A DNA stretch of 64,000 nucleotides from positions 1 to 64,000 of the forward strand of contig NZ_JAAORI010000004.1 in NCBI RefSeq assembly GCF_017696075.1, read 5' to 3'. The stretch is from Prochlorococcus marinus XMU1411. Lineage in GTDB: Bacteria > Cyanobacteriota > Cyanobacteriia > PCC-6307 > Cyanobiaceae. Positions 1-6,578 of the stretch are shown one piece after another. Numbering within the stretch: position 1 is the stretch's first letter; the number at the start of each line of letters is the position of its first letter. The position numbers were made by a program, and so were the translations under genes. The notes beneath the pieces were generated by a model. That model made no database searches. It had not been told where the DNA came from and saw only the letters and a list, made by a program, of their open reading frames with translations.

Positions 1-453
1 TTCAATTAAAGAGATAGTACCAAAATACCTTTTACCTCTAAGAGGAGTTATTGACTCTACAGATATACCTCTAAATGTTGTAGAAGTAGCATTACCAGCA
101 TCAATTGAAATATCTAATGAATCTTCACCAGTGAAACTAGTGTTTAGATCAATTTGGAAACCATAGATAACACTGGTAGCTTCCTGACCATCAGTTGTAG
201 ATATAGTTAAACCTTGGCCATCAATAGCACCGATTGCCATATCAGCAGAGAATGATGCAGTTGTTGTTTCAGAGAAACTTCCAGCTTCAATGTTGTTTAA
301 TCTCGCTTCTAAGCCATCTACACGGCTGTTAGTTATAGCAAGCTGTTCTGCTGGAGTGAAATCACTAATAGTAATTTCATTTGCTGTAGCAGACATTGGG
401 GCTAGTAAGCCTAATGTTGCAGGAGCTACAAGCAAGCTTTTGAAAAGCTTCAT
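1..453 (-). CDS. Outer-membrane porin, N-terminal part (cut by window edge)
   Basis: The reading frame opens at the ATG complementary to 451-453 and runs off the left edge, giving the first 151 residues. It begins MKLFKSLLVAPATLGLLAP, a signal peptide ending near SATANE, followed by a short helical stretch (EQLAITNSRVDGLEARLNN) and then beta-strand-like Ser/Thr/Gly-rich sequence. This resembles the cyanobacterial Som/iron-uptake porin family of marine picocyanobacteria, which would form a trimeric outer-membrane channel. Only the N-terminus is visible, so the length and the presence of an SLH domain cannot be judged. It lies about 0.9 kb upstream of the tRNA-Pro, on the opposite strand. Confidence 0.75.
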   Translation of the reverse strand, partial: MKLFKSLLVAPATLGLLAPMSATANEITISDFTPAEQLAITNSRVDGLEARLNNIEAGSFSETTTASFSADMAIGAIDGQGLTISTTDGQEATSVIYGFQIDLNTSFTGEDSLDISIDAGNATSTTFRGISVESITPLRGKRYFGTISLIE

Positions 454-597
454 AAATTTCCTCACACGAAATTTAAAGTACACCTTAAAATAGTGTAATT
501 TCGCAATAAAAATCAAGTGTTATAGGCTACTTTTTTTAAAATAATGTGCCAGTTTAATATCTGAACGTTTTAATTTTTGTATTTTAACAAACAAATT

Positions 598-768
598 TTA
601 GTTTTTTTGTTTTTTAGAAATCGTAAAAGGAACCTCTTTTGTTTTATACTTTTTTCTTTTACTATTTCCTAAAGAATCTACGTACCAACCAGAAGCCAAT
701 CTAGTATCTATTTCTTCATAACTCGCGCTACAACTGAGTTTATTTAGTGATTTCTTTTTATAATCCAT
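598..768 (-). CDS. Hypothetical protein, 56 aa
   Basis: A 56-residue frame starting MDYKKKSLNKLSCSASYEEI and ending in a basic tail (SKKQKN). It is soluble-looking, Lys-rich, with a GWYVDSLG segment in the middle and no signal peptide or membrane segment. No family is recognised. It sits alone between the porin and a tiny plus-strand ORF. The frame and composition look coding, but no strong ribosome binding site was seen. Confidence 0.45.
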   Translation of the reverse strand: MDYKKKSLNKLSCSASYEEIDTRLASGWYVDSLGNSKRKKYKTKEVPFTISKKQKN

Positions 769-988
769 CTATAAATTAAAACTTTTCCTAAAATATAGCA
801 TTCATGAAAGTTTTTCTACAAATATTCACATATTATGTACAAAAACTAATTTAAAACAAGAGAAACCGTTTAAAAATAAAATTTTTCTAAATTCTTTAGA
901 AAAAAGAAAAATATATATAAATTTGTCTCAACTTAAAATTTTTTAAGTTAGATTTCCCGAAATATAAACCTGAGGAGCACAAGGTCAA

Positions 989-1093
989 ATGACTCAACTT
1001 AAACTTATCGTCAATTCTCTTCCTAGAGATTTAACTGAATTTACTTTTTTTCTAATTATTGGATTTACTGCAGGATCAATGGGCCTTATTTAA
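989..1093 (+). CDS. Small membrane peptide, 34 aa
   Basis: A 34-residue ORF (MTQLKLIVNSLPRDLTEFTF..., ending AGSMGLI) preceded by a purine-rich GAGGAG ribosome binding site about 13 bases upstream. A short hydrophilic N-terminus is followed by one hydrophobic segment (residues about 18-34). It could be a small photosynthesis-associated membrane subunit, a common class in picocyanobacteria, but no family is recognised. Confidence 0.45.
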   Translation: MTQLKLIVNSLPRDLTEFTFFLIIGFTAGSMGLI

Positions 1094-1387
1094 TTTCAAA
1101 AATACACTTTAATTTTTTTTATCAATTAATCCACAATATTACTATTTTAATTTTTTCGAGAAAACTACTCACAATTTGATTTTTTTTTAAATTCTATCCA
1201 AATAATTTGCTCGAAATTATTCATACCTTGAAATTTAAAATTTGGAAAAATTTGCAAAATTAAATTTAAAGAATTAAGAAAGAAATTTATTGAAAAAGAA
1301 CTTGTTTATGGATAAATAAATTTTTTTATAAAATTTTTAGCAATTTACTCTTTTATAGATGTCTCCTATGAACTAAGATCTTATAAG
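1094..1387. other. AT-rich spacer upstream of the tRNA
   Basis: About 290 bases of very AT-rich sequence without a convincing ORF. Its downstream end must carry the tRNA-Pro promoter. No repeat or hairpin stands out. Confidence 0.5.
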
Positions 1388-1461
1388 CGGGGCGTGGCGC
1401 AGCTTGGTAGCGCGGGTGCTTTGGGAGCACTAGGTCGCAGGTTCGAATCCTGTCGCCCCGA
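1388..1461 (+). tRNA. tRNA-Pro (anticodon TGG), intact; integration target
   Basis: The 74-nt gene folds as a cloverleaf: acceptor CGGGGCG (1388-1394) pairs with CGCCCCG (1454-1460), discriminator A1461; anticodon stem GGTGC/GCACT flanks the loop TTTGGGA with anticodon TGG at 1422-1424; the T-arm contains GGTTCGAATCC. CCA is not encoded. It is followed by a rho-independent terminator at 1485-1512. Its 3' half (from about 1412/1416 to 1461) is repeated nine times downstream over 22 kb, marking it as the attachment site of a family of integrating elements that preserve the tRNA on insertion. Confidence 0.97.
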
Positions 1462-1484
1462 CTCAATCAAATCCAAGTCATACT

Positions 1485-1512
1485 AGCGAGTTTCCCAGAC
1501 TCGCTTTTTTTT
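1485..1512 (+). terminator. Rho-independent terminator of tRNA-Pro
   Basis: GCGAG (1486-1490) pairs with CTCGC (1500-1504), followed by eight T (1505-1512). A near copy follows the tRNA fragment at 11414-11459, so the terminator appears to be carried by the left end of some modules. Confidence 0.85.
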
Positions 1513-1521
1513 GGAAATTTT

Positions 1522-1553
1522 TGTCCACGCCTTAAGTGGACAGATAGTGGACA
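1522..1553. repeat. Left arm-type repeats of module 1
   Basis: GTGGACA at 1536-1542 and again at 1547-1553 (11-bp period), with an inverted copy TGTCCAC at 1522-1528. The same pair occurs at the other end of the module (2556-2573). Interpreted as recombinase arm-binding sites. Confidence 0.7.
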
Positions 1554-1705
1554 ACTTCAATTCTGCTTAACGATAATTTTCTTGCTTTTTTCTTATATCT
1601 TCGTAAATATGCGTGTATAGGCTCTAATTTTCTCTAAATAGCTCTATTACTGGCTTATTTAGGCTTATTTTCCTCTAAAAAACATTCGCATAGGGGTTGA
1701 CGATT

Positions 1706-1984
1706 ATGCAAATTCCAGAAGAAATGTTGAAAGAAATTAGAGAAAGTGGATACGATCAAGAGCTTGTATTTACGCAAATAAGAAAGCTATTAGACAGCGA
1801 TAAACCAATTAACGAAAACGAGTACAATCTAGAGCTTATAGACAATTACTTATTAGACAAAGATCCACAAGAACTATCTAAAAATACTGCTGAGATAGTG
1901 ATGGCAGCAGAGCTTATAGACAATTACTTATTAGATAAAAGATTTATGAGAGAGCTTGAAGATGAAGAATATGATGCTGCATAA
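1706..1984 (+). CDS. Hypothetical acidic protein with internal repeat, 92 aa
   Basis: The ATG at 1706 (MQIPEEMLKEIRESGYDQEL) is preferred over an upstream in-frame TTG at 1697. The protein is acidic and predicted mostly helical. It contains a perfect internal duplication, ELIDNYLLDK, at about residues 48-57 and again near residues 70-80. No known domain is recognised. It is cargo of module 1 and is followed at 2020-2060 by the recurrent palindrome-plus-hairpin element, which in this orientation could act as its terminator. Confidence 0.6.
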   Translation: MQIPEEMLKEIRESGYDQELVFTQIRKLLDSDKPINENEYNLELIDNYLLDKDPQELSKNTAEIVMAAELIDNYLLDKRFMRELEDEEYDAA

Positions 1985-2019
1985 AAATAACTATTAAATA
2001 TAGATGTTTTCTTCCAGCC

Positions 2020-2060
2020 ATTGACAGTCGATCTAAATTGGGGAGCAGTTAGCTCCTTTT
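2020..2060 (+). promoter_or_regulatory. Recurrent GATYGACTGTCAATC-type palindrome with hairpin and T-run
   Basis: ATTGACAGTCGATC (2020-2033) is an imperfect inverted repeat. It is followed by the hairpin GGGAGCAGTTAGCTCC and a T-run. The same arrangement recurs at least seven more times in the island, usually immediately 5' of minus-strand genes. Here it follows a plus-strand gene and may simply terminate it. Confidence 0.5.
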
Positions 2061-2438
2061 TTAATAGCAAAGTACGCTATCCGCTTTAATTGATTCTTCA
2101 ACTAGGACATCGGGCATTACAAACTCTGCTGAATAACCATCTAGAAGCTTCTCATCGTAACCCCTAGATTTAGCAGACATACCTGAAACATATATGGTAA
2201 CTTTTGATTTCTTCAAATTTTGAAGATGTTCGTATAAATCTCCAGTACCTTGACCAACTATTTCACCAGCTTTTTTGCAATCTAATATTTGTACTCCGTC
2301 CCCTGCTAGAAAAAGAGTTACTTTATGATCGTTTTTTTCTGCAGTAAGGGCAACCAATAAACCTAAAGTTACTTTATTTTTGGATTCTAAACCGCTGTAA
2401 ATATGAACTAACACTGTATTGTCGGTAATGATAGACAT
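2061..2438 (-). CDS. DsrE/DsrF-like family protein
   Basis: A 125-residue single-domain protein (MSIITDNTVLVHIYSGLESK...) with the alternating beta/alpha layout of the DsrE/DsrF/YchN family: VLVHIYSG, then KVTLGLLVALTAEKNDHKVTLFLAGDGVQIL, and a C-terminal KVTIYVSGMSAKSRGY. The ALTAEKNDHKVTLFLAGDGV segment is the most family-like part. Family members relay sulfur or have unknown function; Cys residues occur at mid-protein (ILDCKK) and at the C-terminus (VLCY), not in the canonical DsrE position. It is cytoplasmic and is the main cargo of module 1. Function is inferred from fold only. Confidence 0.7.
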   Translation of the reverse strand: MSIITDNTVLVHIYSGLESKNKVTLGLLVALTAEKNDHKVTLFLAGDGVQILDCKKAGEIVGQGTGDLYEHLQNLKKSKVTIYVSGMSAKSRGYDEKLLDGYSAEFVMPDVLVEESIKADSVLCY

Positions 2439-2498
2439 TTTATACTCCCTAAATTTTTTTTATCTTAAATAAAATCTATTATCATTAGCTGTTTTTTT

Positions 2499-2522
2499 GT
2501 GAAACGATTACTACTTGCATAA
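2499..2522 (+). pseudogene. MKRLLLA-stop stub of a signal-peptide gene
   Basis: GTG at 2499 begins M-K-R-L-L-L-A followed by TAA at 2520-2522 and an A-run. This is the N-terminus shared by secreted-protein genes of modules 2 and 3 (MKRLLL...). Similar stubs lie at 2888-2908 (minus strand) and 15537-15557. Looks like the residual 5' end of a lost gene. Confidence 0.4.
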
Positions 2523-2555
2523 AAAAAAGCTAGGGCTGCACATGATTCTGAAAAA

Positions 2556-2573
2556 GTGGACAAATAGTGGACA
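2556..2573. repeat. Right arm-type repeats of module 1
   Basis: GTGGACA (2556-2562), AATA, GTGGACA (2567-2573), ending 91 bp before the tRNA fragment at 2665. Matches the left pair at 1536-1553. Confidence 0.7.
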
Positions 2574-2664
2574 AATGTTGCTTAAATTCTCAGGACAAAC
2601 TACACAGAACTAAGCAAAAAAATAGTCATAGCTTGAAAGCCTAGTGCTGCACTAGAGCTGTTAA

Positions 2665-2710
2665 GTGCTTTGGGAGCACTAGGTCGCAGGTTCGAATCCT
2701 GTCGCCCCGA
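2665..2710 (+). repeat. tRNA-Pro 3' fragment 1 (attachment site, perfect)
   Basis: A 46-bp exact copy of tRNA positions 1416-1461, from the anticodon stem to the discriminator base. It lacks the 5' half, so it is not a functional tRNA. It is the right boundary of module 1 and the left boundary of module 2. A CTAGTGC-TG-CACTAG inverted repeat lies just upstream (2641-2655). Confidence 0.92.
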
Positions 2711-2762
2711 TCAGTTATAGCAGTAAGTCTCAGCTAATAATATATTTACCCTAAAAAGTAGA

Positions 2763-2780
2763 GTGCCCAAAAAGTGCCCA
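2763..2780. repeat. Left arm-type repeats of module 2
   Basis: GTGCCCA at 2763-2769 and 2774-2780, 11-bp period with AAAA between. Identical to the right pair at 4225-4242. Confidence 0.7.
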
Positions 2781-2783
2781 AAA

Positions 2784-2889
2784 GTTATTTCCCCAGAATA
2801 ATTAGCATAACTTTAGAAGGAAGTTTGGTATTTGGTTCTGCCCGACTTATGGCGTAACTTTCTAGGGGTTTTCTGTCGCCACTTTTTTT
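2784..2889. repeat. 106-bp dispersed repeat, copy A
   Basis: Aligns without length change to 19061-19166, including GCATAACTTTAGAAG and AAGTTTGGTATTTGG and the T-rich end. One plus-strand frame reads HNFRRKFGIWF in this copy and HNFRRKFGIWL in the other, but this copy has a stop soon after. It may be a decayed coding remnant or a conserved end sequence or small RNA. The T-run tail would fit a terminator. Confidence 0.55.
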
Positions 2890-2907
2890 ATGCAAGTAGT
2901 AAGCATT

Positions 2908-3225
2908 TTATTTAATACCTATTCTTTGGCAAAAAGCTGCTGGTTGTTCTTGCGATTCAAGTGGTGGATATAAATTCAACTCTTTTTCTAATTCCAATTT
3001 TAATTTTTTGATATTTCTATTTAATTTATTAATGGCCTTTTCTAGATTTTTTTCTTCTCCTGAATCTTTGCTTATTAGGGCATAAGACTGCTCTTGAGAT
3101 AATACGTAATCCCTACATAAGTTATACAAATAAGCTTTTCTTGATATTGGAATTAATTGAACAGCAATTATAGAAGTGCTTAAAGCAATCACAAATAAAA
3201 GAGCTTTTTGTATTGAACTATTCAA
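2908..3225 (-). CDS. Small single-pass membrane protein, 105 aa
   Basis: MNSSIQKALLFVIALSTSII begins with one hydrophobic segment (residues about 7-26), followed by a Lys/Glu-rich probable coiled coil (KNLEKAINKLNRNIKKLKLE) and a Pro/Cys-containing tail. A comparable layout, an N-terminal membrane anchor followed by LCxxY-type sequence, is seen in the 76-aa protein at 35073-35303. It is last in the four-gene operon of module 2, 2 bases after the preceding gene. No family is recognised. Confidence 0.6.
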   Translation of the reverse strand: MNSSIQKALLFVIALSTSIIAVQLIPISRKAYLYNLCRDYVLSQEQSYALISKDSGEEKNLEKAINKLNRNIKKLKLELEKELNLYPPLESQEQPAAFCQRIGIK

Positions 3226-3227
3226 AA

Positions 3228-3662
3228 TCAGTACTTAAAGTATTTAAGAATCCTAAAATTACTGAATTTTTTATCATATAAAAGATCAGATGAATAATAA
3301 ATAATATCGTTTTTTATGGCTTTGACACCATAACCCAATATTTGCCTAGTTTCCCTTTCTTCTGTGCAATATCTCTTAAATTTAATTTGTTCAATAGATT
3401 CTAAATTTCTTTTTGCTAATCGTTTTTTTTCATTGTCCATGAAAAAAGTAGAGTCTTTAATTTTTTCATATTGTTTTTTTAACTTTGAATACTTTTTATT
3501 TTTATTAGAAGAATCAATAGAGGAGTAACTAATTAGATCATTCTTCCATTTATTACAAGCTTCCAAAGCTTCAGCTTTTGAATTGTATTTACCAAACCAA
3601 TTTGCTTCCACAGCAGCAGGTAAAGCGAAAGCTGCTAGTAGTGGGAGTAGTAAGCGTTTCAT
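3228..3662 (-). CDS. Secreted protein with MKRLLL signal peptide, 144 aa
   Basis: The N-terminus MKRLLLPLLAAFALPAAVEA is a clear signal peptide with likely cleavage after VEA. The mature part is Lys-rich and helical, with two Cys (EACNKWKNDL and KRYCTEERE) that could form a disulfide. EALEACNKWK is typical of small secreted picocyanobacterial proteins. Its start overlaps the end of the upstream gene by 4 bases, so translation is probably coupled. No function is recognised. Confidence 0.65.
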   Translation of the reverse strand: MKRLLLPLLAAFALPAAVEANWFGKYNSKAEALEACNKWKNDLISYSSIDSSNKNKKYSKLKKQYEKIKDSTFFMDNEKKRLAKRNLESIEQIKFKRYCTEERETRQILGYGVKAIKNDIIYYSSDLLYDKKFSNFRILKYFKY

Positions 3663-3859
3663 TTTAAGTACCCTTTATATCTACAAGTTCCGATCAATCC
3701 AGATCCACTTCCATATCTTCCACCCCTCATTCTCCACTTTGCTGTCGCTTGTTCTTCTGTATATCTTCCATCATAAAGTCTTTGGCAAATATCATCTTTT
3801 GTAGGGAAAAACCACCAAATCCCTGCAAATCCTATGATGATTCCAAAAAGAATTTTCAT
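3659..3859 (-). CDS. Small membrane protein, 66 aa
   Basis: One N-terminal membrane segment (MKILFGIIIGFAGIWWFF) followed by a polar domain with two Cys (DDICQRLYDGRYTEEQATAKW... and IGTCRYKGYLK). Overlaps both neighbours by 4 bases, the third gene from the end of a translationally coupled operon. No family is recognised. Confidence 0.6.
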   Translation of the reverse strand: MKILFGIIIGFAGIWWFFPTKDDICQRLYDGRYTEEQATAKWRMRGGRYGSGSGLIGTCRYKGYLK

Positions 3860-4161
3860 AGAGCTTTTTTAATAGCGTATATTGCTGCTATTGGTAATGG
3901 CATTCGCAATAAATGAAAAACTATTGTGTTTATACCTAAGGTTGTTGAAAGACCCTTTTTAGCTAACTCCTCATTCAGGCTGTCTTTAACCCCATCACTA
4001 CCAGTAAAAGTTACGTAAGCCCAAAAAGCTAGTAAAGCAATAACCCACCACGAAAAGAAACGTAAATTAAAGAAAATTATTCCAACATAAATGTAATTAG
4101 AAAAAGGTAGGAAAAAAGGTATTCCTAAAATAAAACCAATAATAAGTAGTAAAGGTCTCAA
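3856..4161 (-). CDS. Membrane protein, 101 aa, first gene of module 2 operon
   Basis: The frame opens at a TTG (complement of 4159-4161) and reads MRPLLLIIGFILGIPFFLPF, with about three hydrophobic segments. The start codon directly follows the hairpin and T-run of the recurrent leader element at 4162-4205. The TTG start is weakly supported; no better ATG is available near the N-terminus. No function is recognised. Confidence 0.55.
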   Translation of the reverse strand: MRPLLLIIGFILGIPFFLPFSNYIYVGIIFFNLRFFSWWVIALLAFWAYVTFTGSDGVKDSLNEELAKKGLSTTLGINTIVFHLLRMPLPIAAIYAIKKAL

Positions 4162-4205
4162 AAAAAAAGGAGCTAATTGCCCCTTATTTTAGATCGACTG
4201 TCAAT
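4162..4205 (-). promoter_or_regulatory. Palindrome, -10-like box and hairpin leader of module 2 operon
   Basis: Read on the minus strand: TTGACAGTCGATC, then TAAAATAAGG, then the hairpin GGGGCAATTAGCTCC, then eight T directly abutting the start codon. TAAAAT is a plausible -10 box, which would place the hairpin at the 5' end of the mRNA. The same arrangement occurs at 6166-6207 and 25321-25365. Confidence 0.55.
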
Positions 4206-4224
4206 AAAAAACTAAATAGACTAT

Positions 4225-4242
4225 GTGCCCAAAAAGTGCCCA
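4225..4242. repeat. Right arm-type repeats of module 2
   Basis: GTGCCCA at 4225-4231 and 4236-4242, 92 bp before tRNA fragment 2. Confidence 0.7.
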
Positions 4243-4334
4243 AAATCCAAGACATTAGTCCGAACTAGTCCATACTTGTTTCTCTAAACGGACTGTTATA
4301 GCTGTAAGTCTCAGTAATAGCCTTGTTGGTGCAA

Positions 4335-4380
4335 GTGCTTTGGGAGCACTAGGTCGCAGGTTCGAATCCTGTCGCCCCGA
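4335..4380 (+). repeat. tRNA-Pro 3' fragment 2 (attachment site, perfect)
   Basis: A 46-bp exact copy of the tRNA 3' half. Boundary of modules 2 and 3. GTTATAGC/CAGTAAGTCTCAG-type sequence flanks it on both sides. Confidence 0.92.
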
Positions 4381-4416
4381 TCAGTTATAGCAGTAAGTCT
4401 CAGCTAATACCTAATT

Positions 4417-4451
4417 CACGCAAATTATTGCTTCACGCAAAACTCACGCAA
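4417..4451. repeat. Left arm-type repeats of module 3
   Basis: CACGCAA at 4417-4423, 4434-4440 and 4445-4451; the last two have the 11-bp period. Confidence 0.7.
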
Positions 4452-4509
4452 AAGTAATATGAGAGCGACTAAATTCTCTAATTTCTTATTTACAAAAGCA
4501 ATCGCAGTT

Positions 4510-5094
4510 CTACCAGTCTTTTAATTTATATTTTCTTTTAAATTCTTCATCACCATATCTATCCTTAAACTCATATCCATAAAGTCTGCATAATTCATCC
4601 CTTGTATCTGCGCCACTTTCACCATGACCATAATAATCTTGCCCAATACCAAACTCTTCGACTTTGTTTAAATCAATAATATTATGTTTGCTCCTAACTT
4701 CCTCCATACCAGCGGTGTAATACCAAAGATAAAACTTAGGTTTTTCATAACCAGCTAGCTCTAATATTGGAACTAAAGTTCTTGCGTAAGCATCCCTTTT
4801 TTCTCTACTAATTGCGTTTAATCTTCTATGTTCTTTTCGTATAGATTTATAGGGTTCATCAACTACAGACCAATCCCAAAGTTTTTCTCCTCTAGCTTCA
4901 AATTTTTTTTGTTCTTCCTTAGCGGCAGGAAGCCAAACATTCATAGAATAATAAATACTTTTATTAGATGCTCTGAAGCTAACATCATAAGCAGTCTGAC
5001 TTTTTAAACATAAAATTTTTGGATCTCTTACTAACTCAGCAATTACTTGTGAATCAAATAGAAATAGAATAGTTAACAGAAGTAAGCGTTTCAT
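4510..5094 (-). CDS. Secreted protein with MKRLLL signal peptide, 194 aa
   Basis: MKRLLLLTILFLFDSQVIAE is a signal peptide. The mature region has Lys/Glu-rich helices with a YARTLVPILELAGYEKPKFY segment and an acidic, Gly-containing GQDYYGHGESGADTRDELC stretch. Three Cys in total. It is the last gene of the module 3 operon. No family is recognised; export to the periplasm or outside is inferred from the signal peptide. Confidence 0.65.
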   Translation of the reverse strand: MKRLLLLTILFLFDSQVIAELVRDPKILCLKSQTAYDVSFRASNKSIYYSMNVWLPAAKEEQKKFEARGEKLWDWSVVDEPYKSIRKEHRRLNAISREKRDAYARTLVPILELAGYEKPKFYLWYYTAGMEEVRSKHNIIDLNKVEEFGIGQDYYGHGESGADTRDELCRLYGYEFKDRYGDEEFKRKYKLKDW

Positions 5095-5117
5095 TTATAA
5101 ATCGTTCATCTTTTAAG

Positions 5118-5507
5118 TTATCTTACCCAACCATCTTTAGTACATTTTCCATATCCATGATCCCAAGAGCTGTATCGAGAATATGTAGCTATAGGGTTAG
5201 CTTTGTTTACTGCCTGTATATGCTCTTCTGAACAGTAATATCTTTCTGTCCCATATCTATTAACTTTGATGATATCTTTATTTATTATTTCTGCTTTTAC
5301 GTTGGTCTTTATCCAACAACCATTGGATCTAATATCACATCCGTCAGCAGATGCACTATCGGCTGAATTAGTGAACCAATAAAAATATCCTTCTGAATCA
5401 ATTATTCCTGACCAAGAACTTGGCGGTCTTTCAGTCGTATAAATCGTATATTTTTCTGCTAATACAGGACTAGAAAATAATATTATTGCAAATAGTAAGT
5501 TTTTCAT
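5118..5507 (-). CDS. Secreted protein, 129 aa
   Basis: The ATG at 5507 (MKNLLFAIILFSSPVLAEKY) gives a clean signal peptide and a TAATG overlap with the upstream stop, so it is preferred to an in-frame start six codons earlier. The mature protein is rich in Trp, Tyr, Ser and Gly with five Cys, including DGCDIRSNGCW, suggesting disulfides and a beta-rich fold. No family is recognised. Confidence 0.6.
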   Translation of the reverse strand: MKNLLFAIILFSSPVLAEKYTIYTTERPPSSWSGIIDSEGYFYWFTNSADSASADGCDIRSNGCWIKTNVKAEIINKDIIKVNRYGTERYYCSEEHIQAVNKANPIATYSRYSSWDHGYGKCTKDGWVR

Positions 5508-5887
5508 TAGTTCCACCCATAGCAACGTTTAATCCTTGTTTCAAAGCTACCTGAGTAACAAACGTCTTTTGCTTTTTTTATATAAAATTCTCTTTCTTTT
5601 TTAGTAAGTTCTCTTGAACTGCAATGAGTGCCCGCAGTACTTGGAAAGTACGAATATCGCTTATCAATTTTTTCAGGCCATAGAAAACTTTTTGGAAATT
5701 TATATTTTTCATCACCATCATCTTCAAATAACATCGCTCTTCCATTTTTAAAAAAAATTGCATGTCTTGGTTCTTCATCATCACATCGAATTTCTACACC
5801 ATTTTGATAGAAGGGATGATAATAAATACCTGCATTAGCTGAAGGAATTAAGCCTAAAAACAATGGTGCAAGTAATAAACGTTTCAT
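5507..5887 (-). CDS. Secreted protein with MKRLLLA signal peptide, 126 aa
   Basis: MKRLLLAPLFLGLIPSANAG is a signal peptide. The mature part contains IRCDDEEPRHAIFFKNGRAM, FPSTAGTHCSSRELTKKE and a Cys-rich C-terminus (DVCYSGSFETRIKRCYGW). It overlaps the upstream gene by 4 bases and the downstream one by 1, so it is translationally coupled. The N-terminal MKRLLLA matches the stubs at 2499 and 15537. Confidence 0.62.
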   Translation of the reverse strand: MKRLLLAPLFLGLIPSANAGIYYHPFYQNGVEIRCDDEEPRHAIFFKNGRAMLFEDDGDEKYKFPKSFLWPEKIDKRYSYFPSTAGTHCSSRELTKKEREFYIKKAKDVCYSGSFETRIKRCYGWN

Positions 5888-6165
5888 TCGTATCCTAAGT
5901 GATTACAAAATCTGTAAGCGTTGGCTTCGGCAACTTGTTTAAGTGTTATTTTGCTTTCTCCATCATCACCATAAGCGGGATTTACAGTAAATTCTTCAGT
6001 TAAGTTTCTTATACATTTATTTTTATACTTTGCTTCTTGTATAACTGGACTTAAGTACCAAGCAAACAAAATTAAAAAACCACCAAAAGTAACTACTCTT
6101 CTATGATTTCTCCACCATTCATAAGTATTTAAATTAAAAACTTTTTTCCAATCTTTTTTTGGCAT
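5884..6165 (-). CDS. Membrane-anchored protein, 93 aa, first gene of module 3 operon
   Basis: MPKKDWKKVFNLNTYEWWRN begins a basic cytoplasmic segment, followed by one membrane span (residues about 25-42) and a polar domain with two Cys (NKCIRNLTEE, YRFCNHLGYE). The ATG lies directly after the hairpin of the recurrent leader at 6166-6207. No family is recognised. Confidence 0.6.
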   Translation of the reverse strand: MPKKDWKKVFNLNTYEWWRNHRRVVTFGGFLILFAWYLSPVIQEAKYKNKCIRNLTEEFTVNPAYGDDGESKITLKQVAEANAYRFCNHLGYE

Positions 6166-6207
6166 AAGAAAGGAGCTAATTGACCCTTATTTTAGATCTA
6201 TTGTCAA
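6166..6207 (-). promoter_or_regulatory. Palindrome, -10-like box and hairpin leader of module 3 operon
   Basis: On the minus strand: TTGACAATAGATC, TAAAATAAGG, GGGTCAATTAGCTCC, CTTTCTT then ATG. Nearly identical in layout to the leader at 4162-4205. Confidence 0.55.
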
Positions 6208-6215
6208 ATAAATCT

Positions 6216-6233
6216 CACGCAAAACTCACGCAA
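6216..6233. repeat. Right arm-type repeats of module 3
   Basis: CACGCAA at 6216-6222 and 6227-6233, 91 bp before the tRNA fragment core. Confidence 0.7.
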
Positions 6234-6320
6234 ATCAGGACTAAATAGTCCGAATTAGGCTACACTTTTTTCTCTAAAAGCCCTGATATCAAAATAAGTC
6301 TCAGTTATAGCCTTGTTTCT

Positions 6321-6370
6321 GCGGGTGCTTTGGGAGCACTAGGTCGCAGGTTCGAATCCTGTCGCCCCGA
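6321..6370 (+). repeat. tRNA-Pro 3' fragment 3 (attachment site, perfect, 50 bp)
   Basis: An exact copy of tRNA 1412-1461, four bases longer at the 5' side than fragments 1 and 2. Boundary of modules 3 and 4. Confidence 0.92.
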
Positions 6371-6400
6371 TTGACTTCTCACGATTCTTAAATAGTCCTT

Positions 6401-6459
6401 GGGCGATCCCTGGGCGATCATTTGCTATACCTTGCATAGCTTTGCATACTGCATCGCCC
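6401..6459. repeat. Left arm-type repeats of module 4
   Basis: GGGCGAT at 6401-6407 and 6412-6418, then short TTGCATA-like repeats (CTTGCATAGCTTTGCATA), then an inverted ATCGCCC at 6453-6459. The left ends of modules 6 and 7 have the same plan with TAGCGAT and inverted ATCGCT. Confidence 0.7.
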
Positions 6460-6578
6460 GCTAAAACAACTAAATAAGCAATATTAAACAGACCATTGCT
6501 CCAATACTAAAAATTAAGATCTACCCTTGCGAGTTAATAGTCTTTCAAAATAATCATTTTTTCATTTTAAATAGGTTT

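Larger units (their letters stand above)
1462..2710. mobile_element. Module 1: youngest tRNA-Pro cargo element (GTGGACA arms)
   Basis: Bounded by the intact tRNA and an exact 46-bp copy of its 3' end (2665-2710). Both ends carry the same heptamer pair: GTGGACA-GATA-GTGGACA at 1536-1553 and GTGGACA-AATA-GTGGACA at 2556-2573, 91 bp before the tRNA copy. The left end also supplies a terminator for the tRNA. Cargo is one small plus-strand ORF and one DsrE-like minus-strand gene. No recombinase is encoded. Being next to the intact tRNA, it is inferred to be the latest arrival. Confidence 0.75.
2711..4380. mobile_element. Module 2: cargo element with GTGCCCA arms
   Basis: Bounded by tRNA fragments 1 and 2. 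GTGCCCA-AAAA-GTGCCCA occurs at the left (2763-2780) and right (4225-4242), the latter 92 bp before the tRNA fragment. The cargo is a tight four-gene minus-strand operon of small secreted or membrane proteins driven from the right end. The left end (CAGTTATAGCAGTAAGTCTC) is shared with modules 3, 9 and 10. Confidence 0.75.
4381..6370. mobile_element. Module 3: cargo element with CACGCAA arms
   Basis: Bounded by tRNA fragments 2 and 3. CACGCAA-AACT-CACGCAA lies at the left (4434-4451, plus an extra copy at 4417-4423) and right (6216-6233, 91 bp before the tRNA fragment). The cargo is four minus-strand genes for small secreted or membrane proteins, laid out like module 2 but with different sequences. 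Confidence 0.75.

Noticed and set aside
2784-2889. Yfr-type small RNA
   Set aside because: Does not contain the conserved motifs of the Yfr families I know; kept only as an unexplained repeat.
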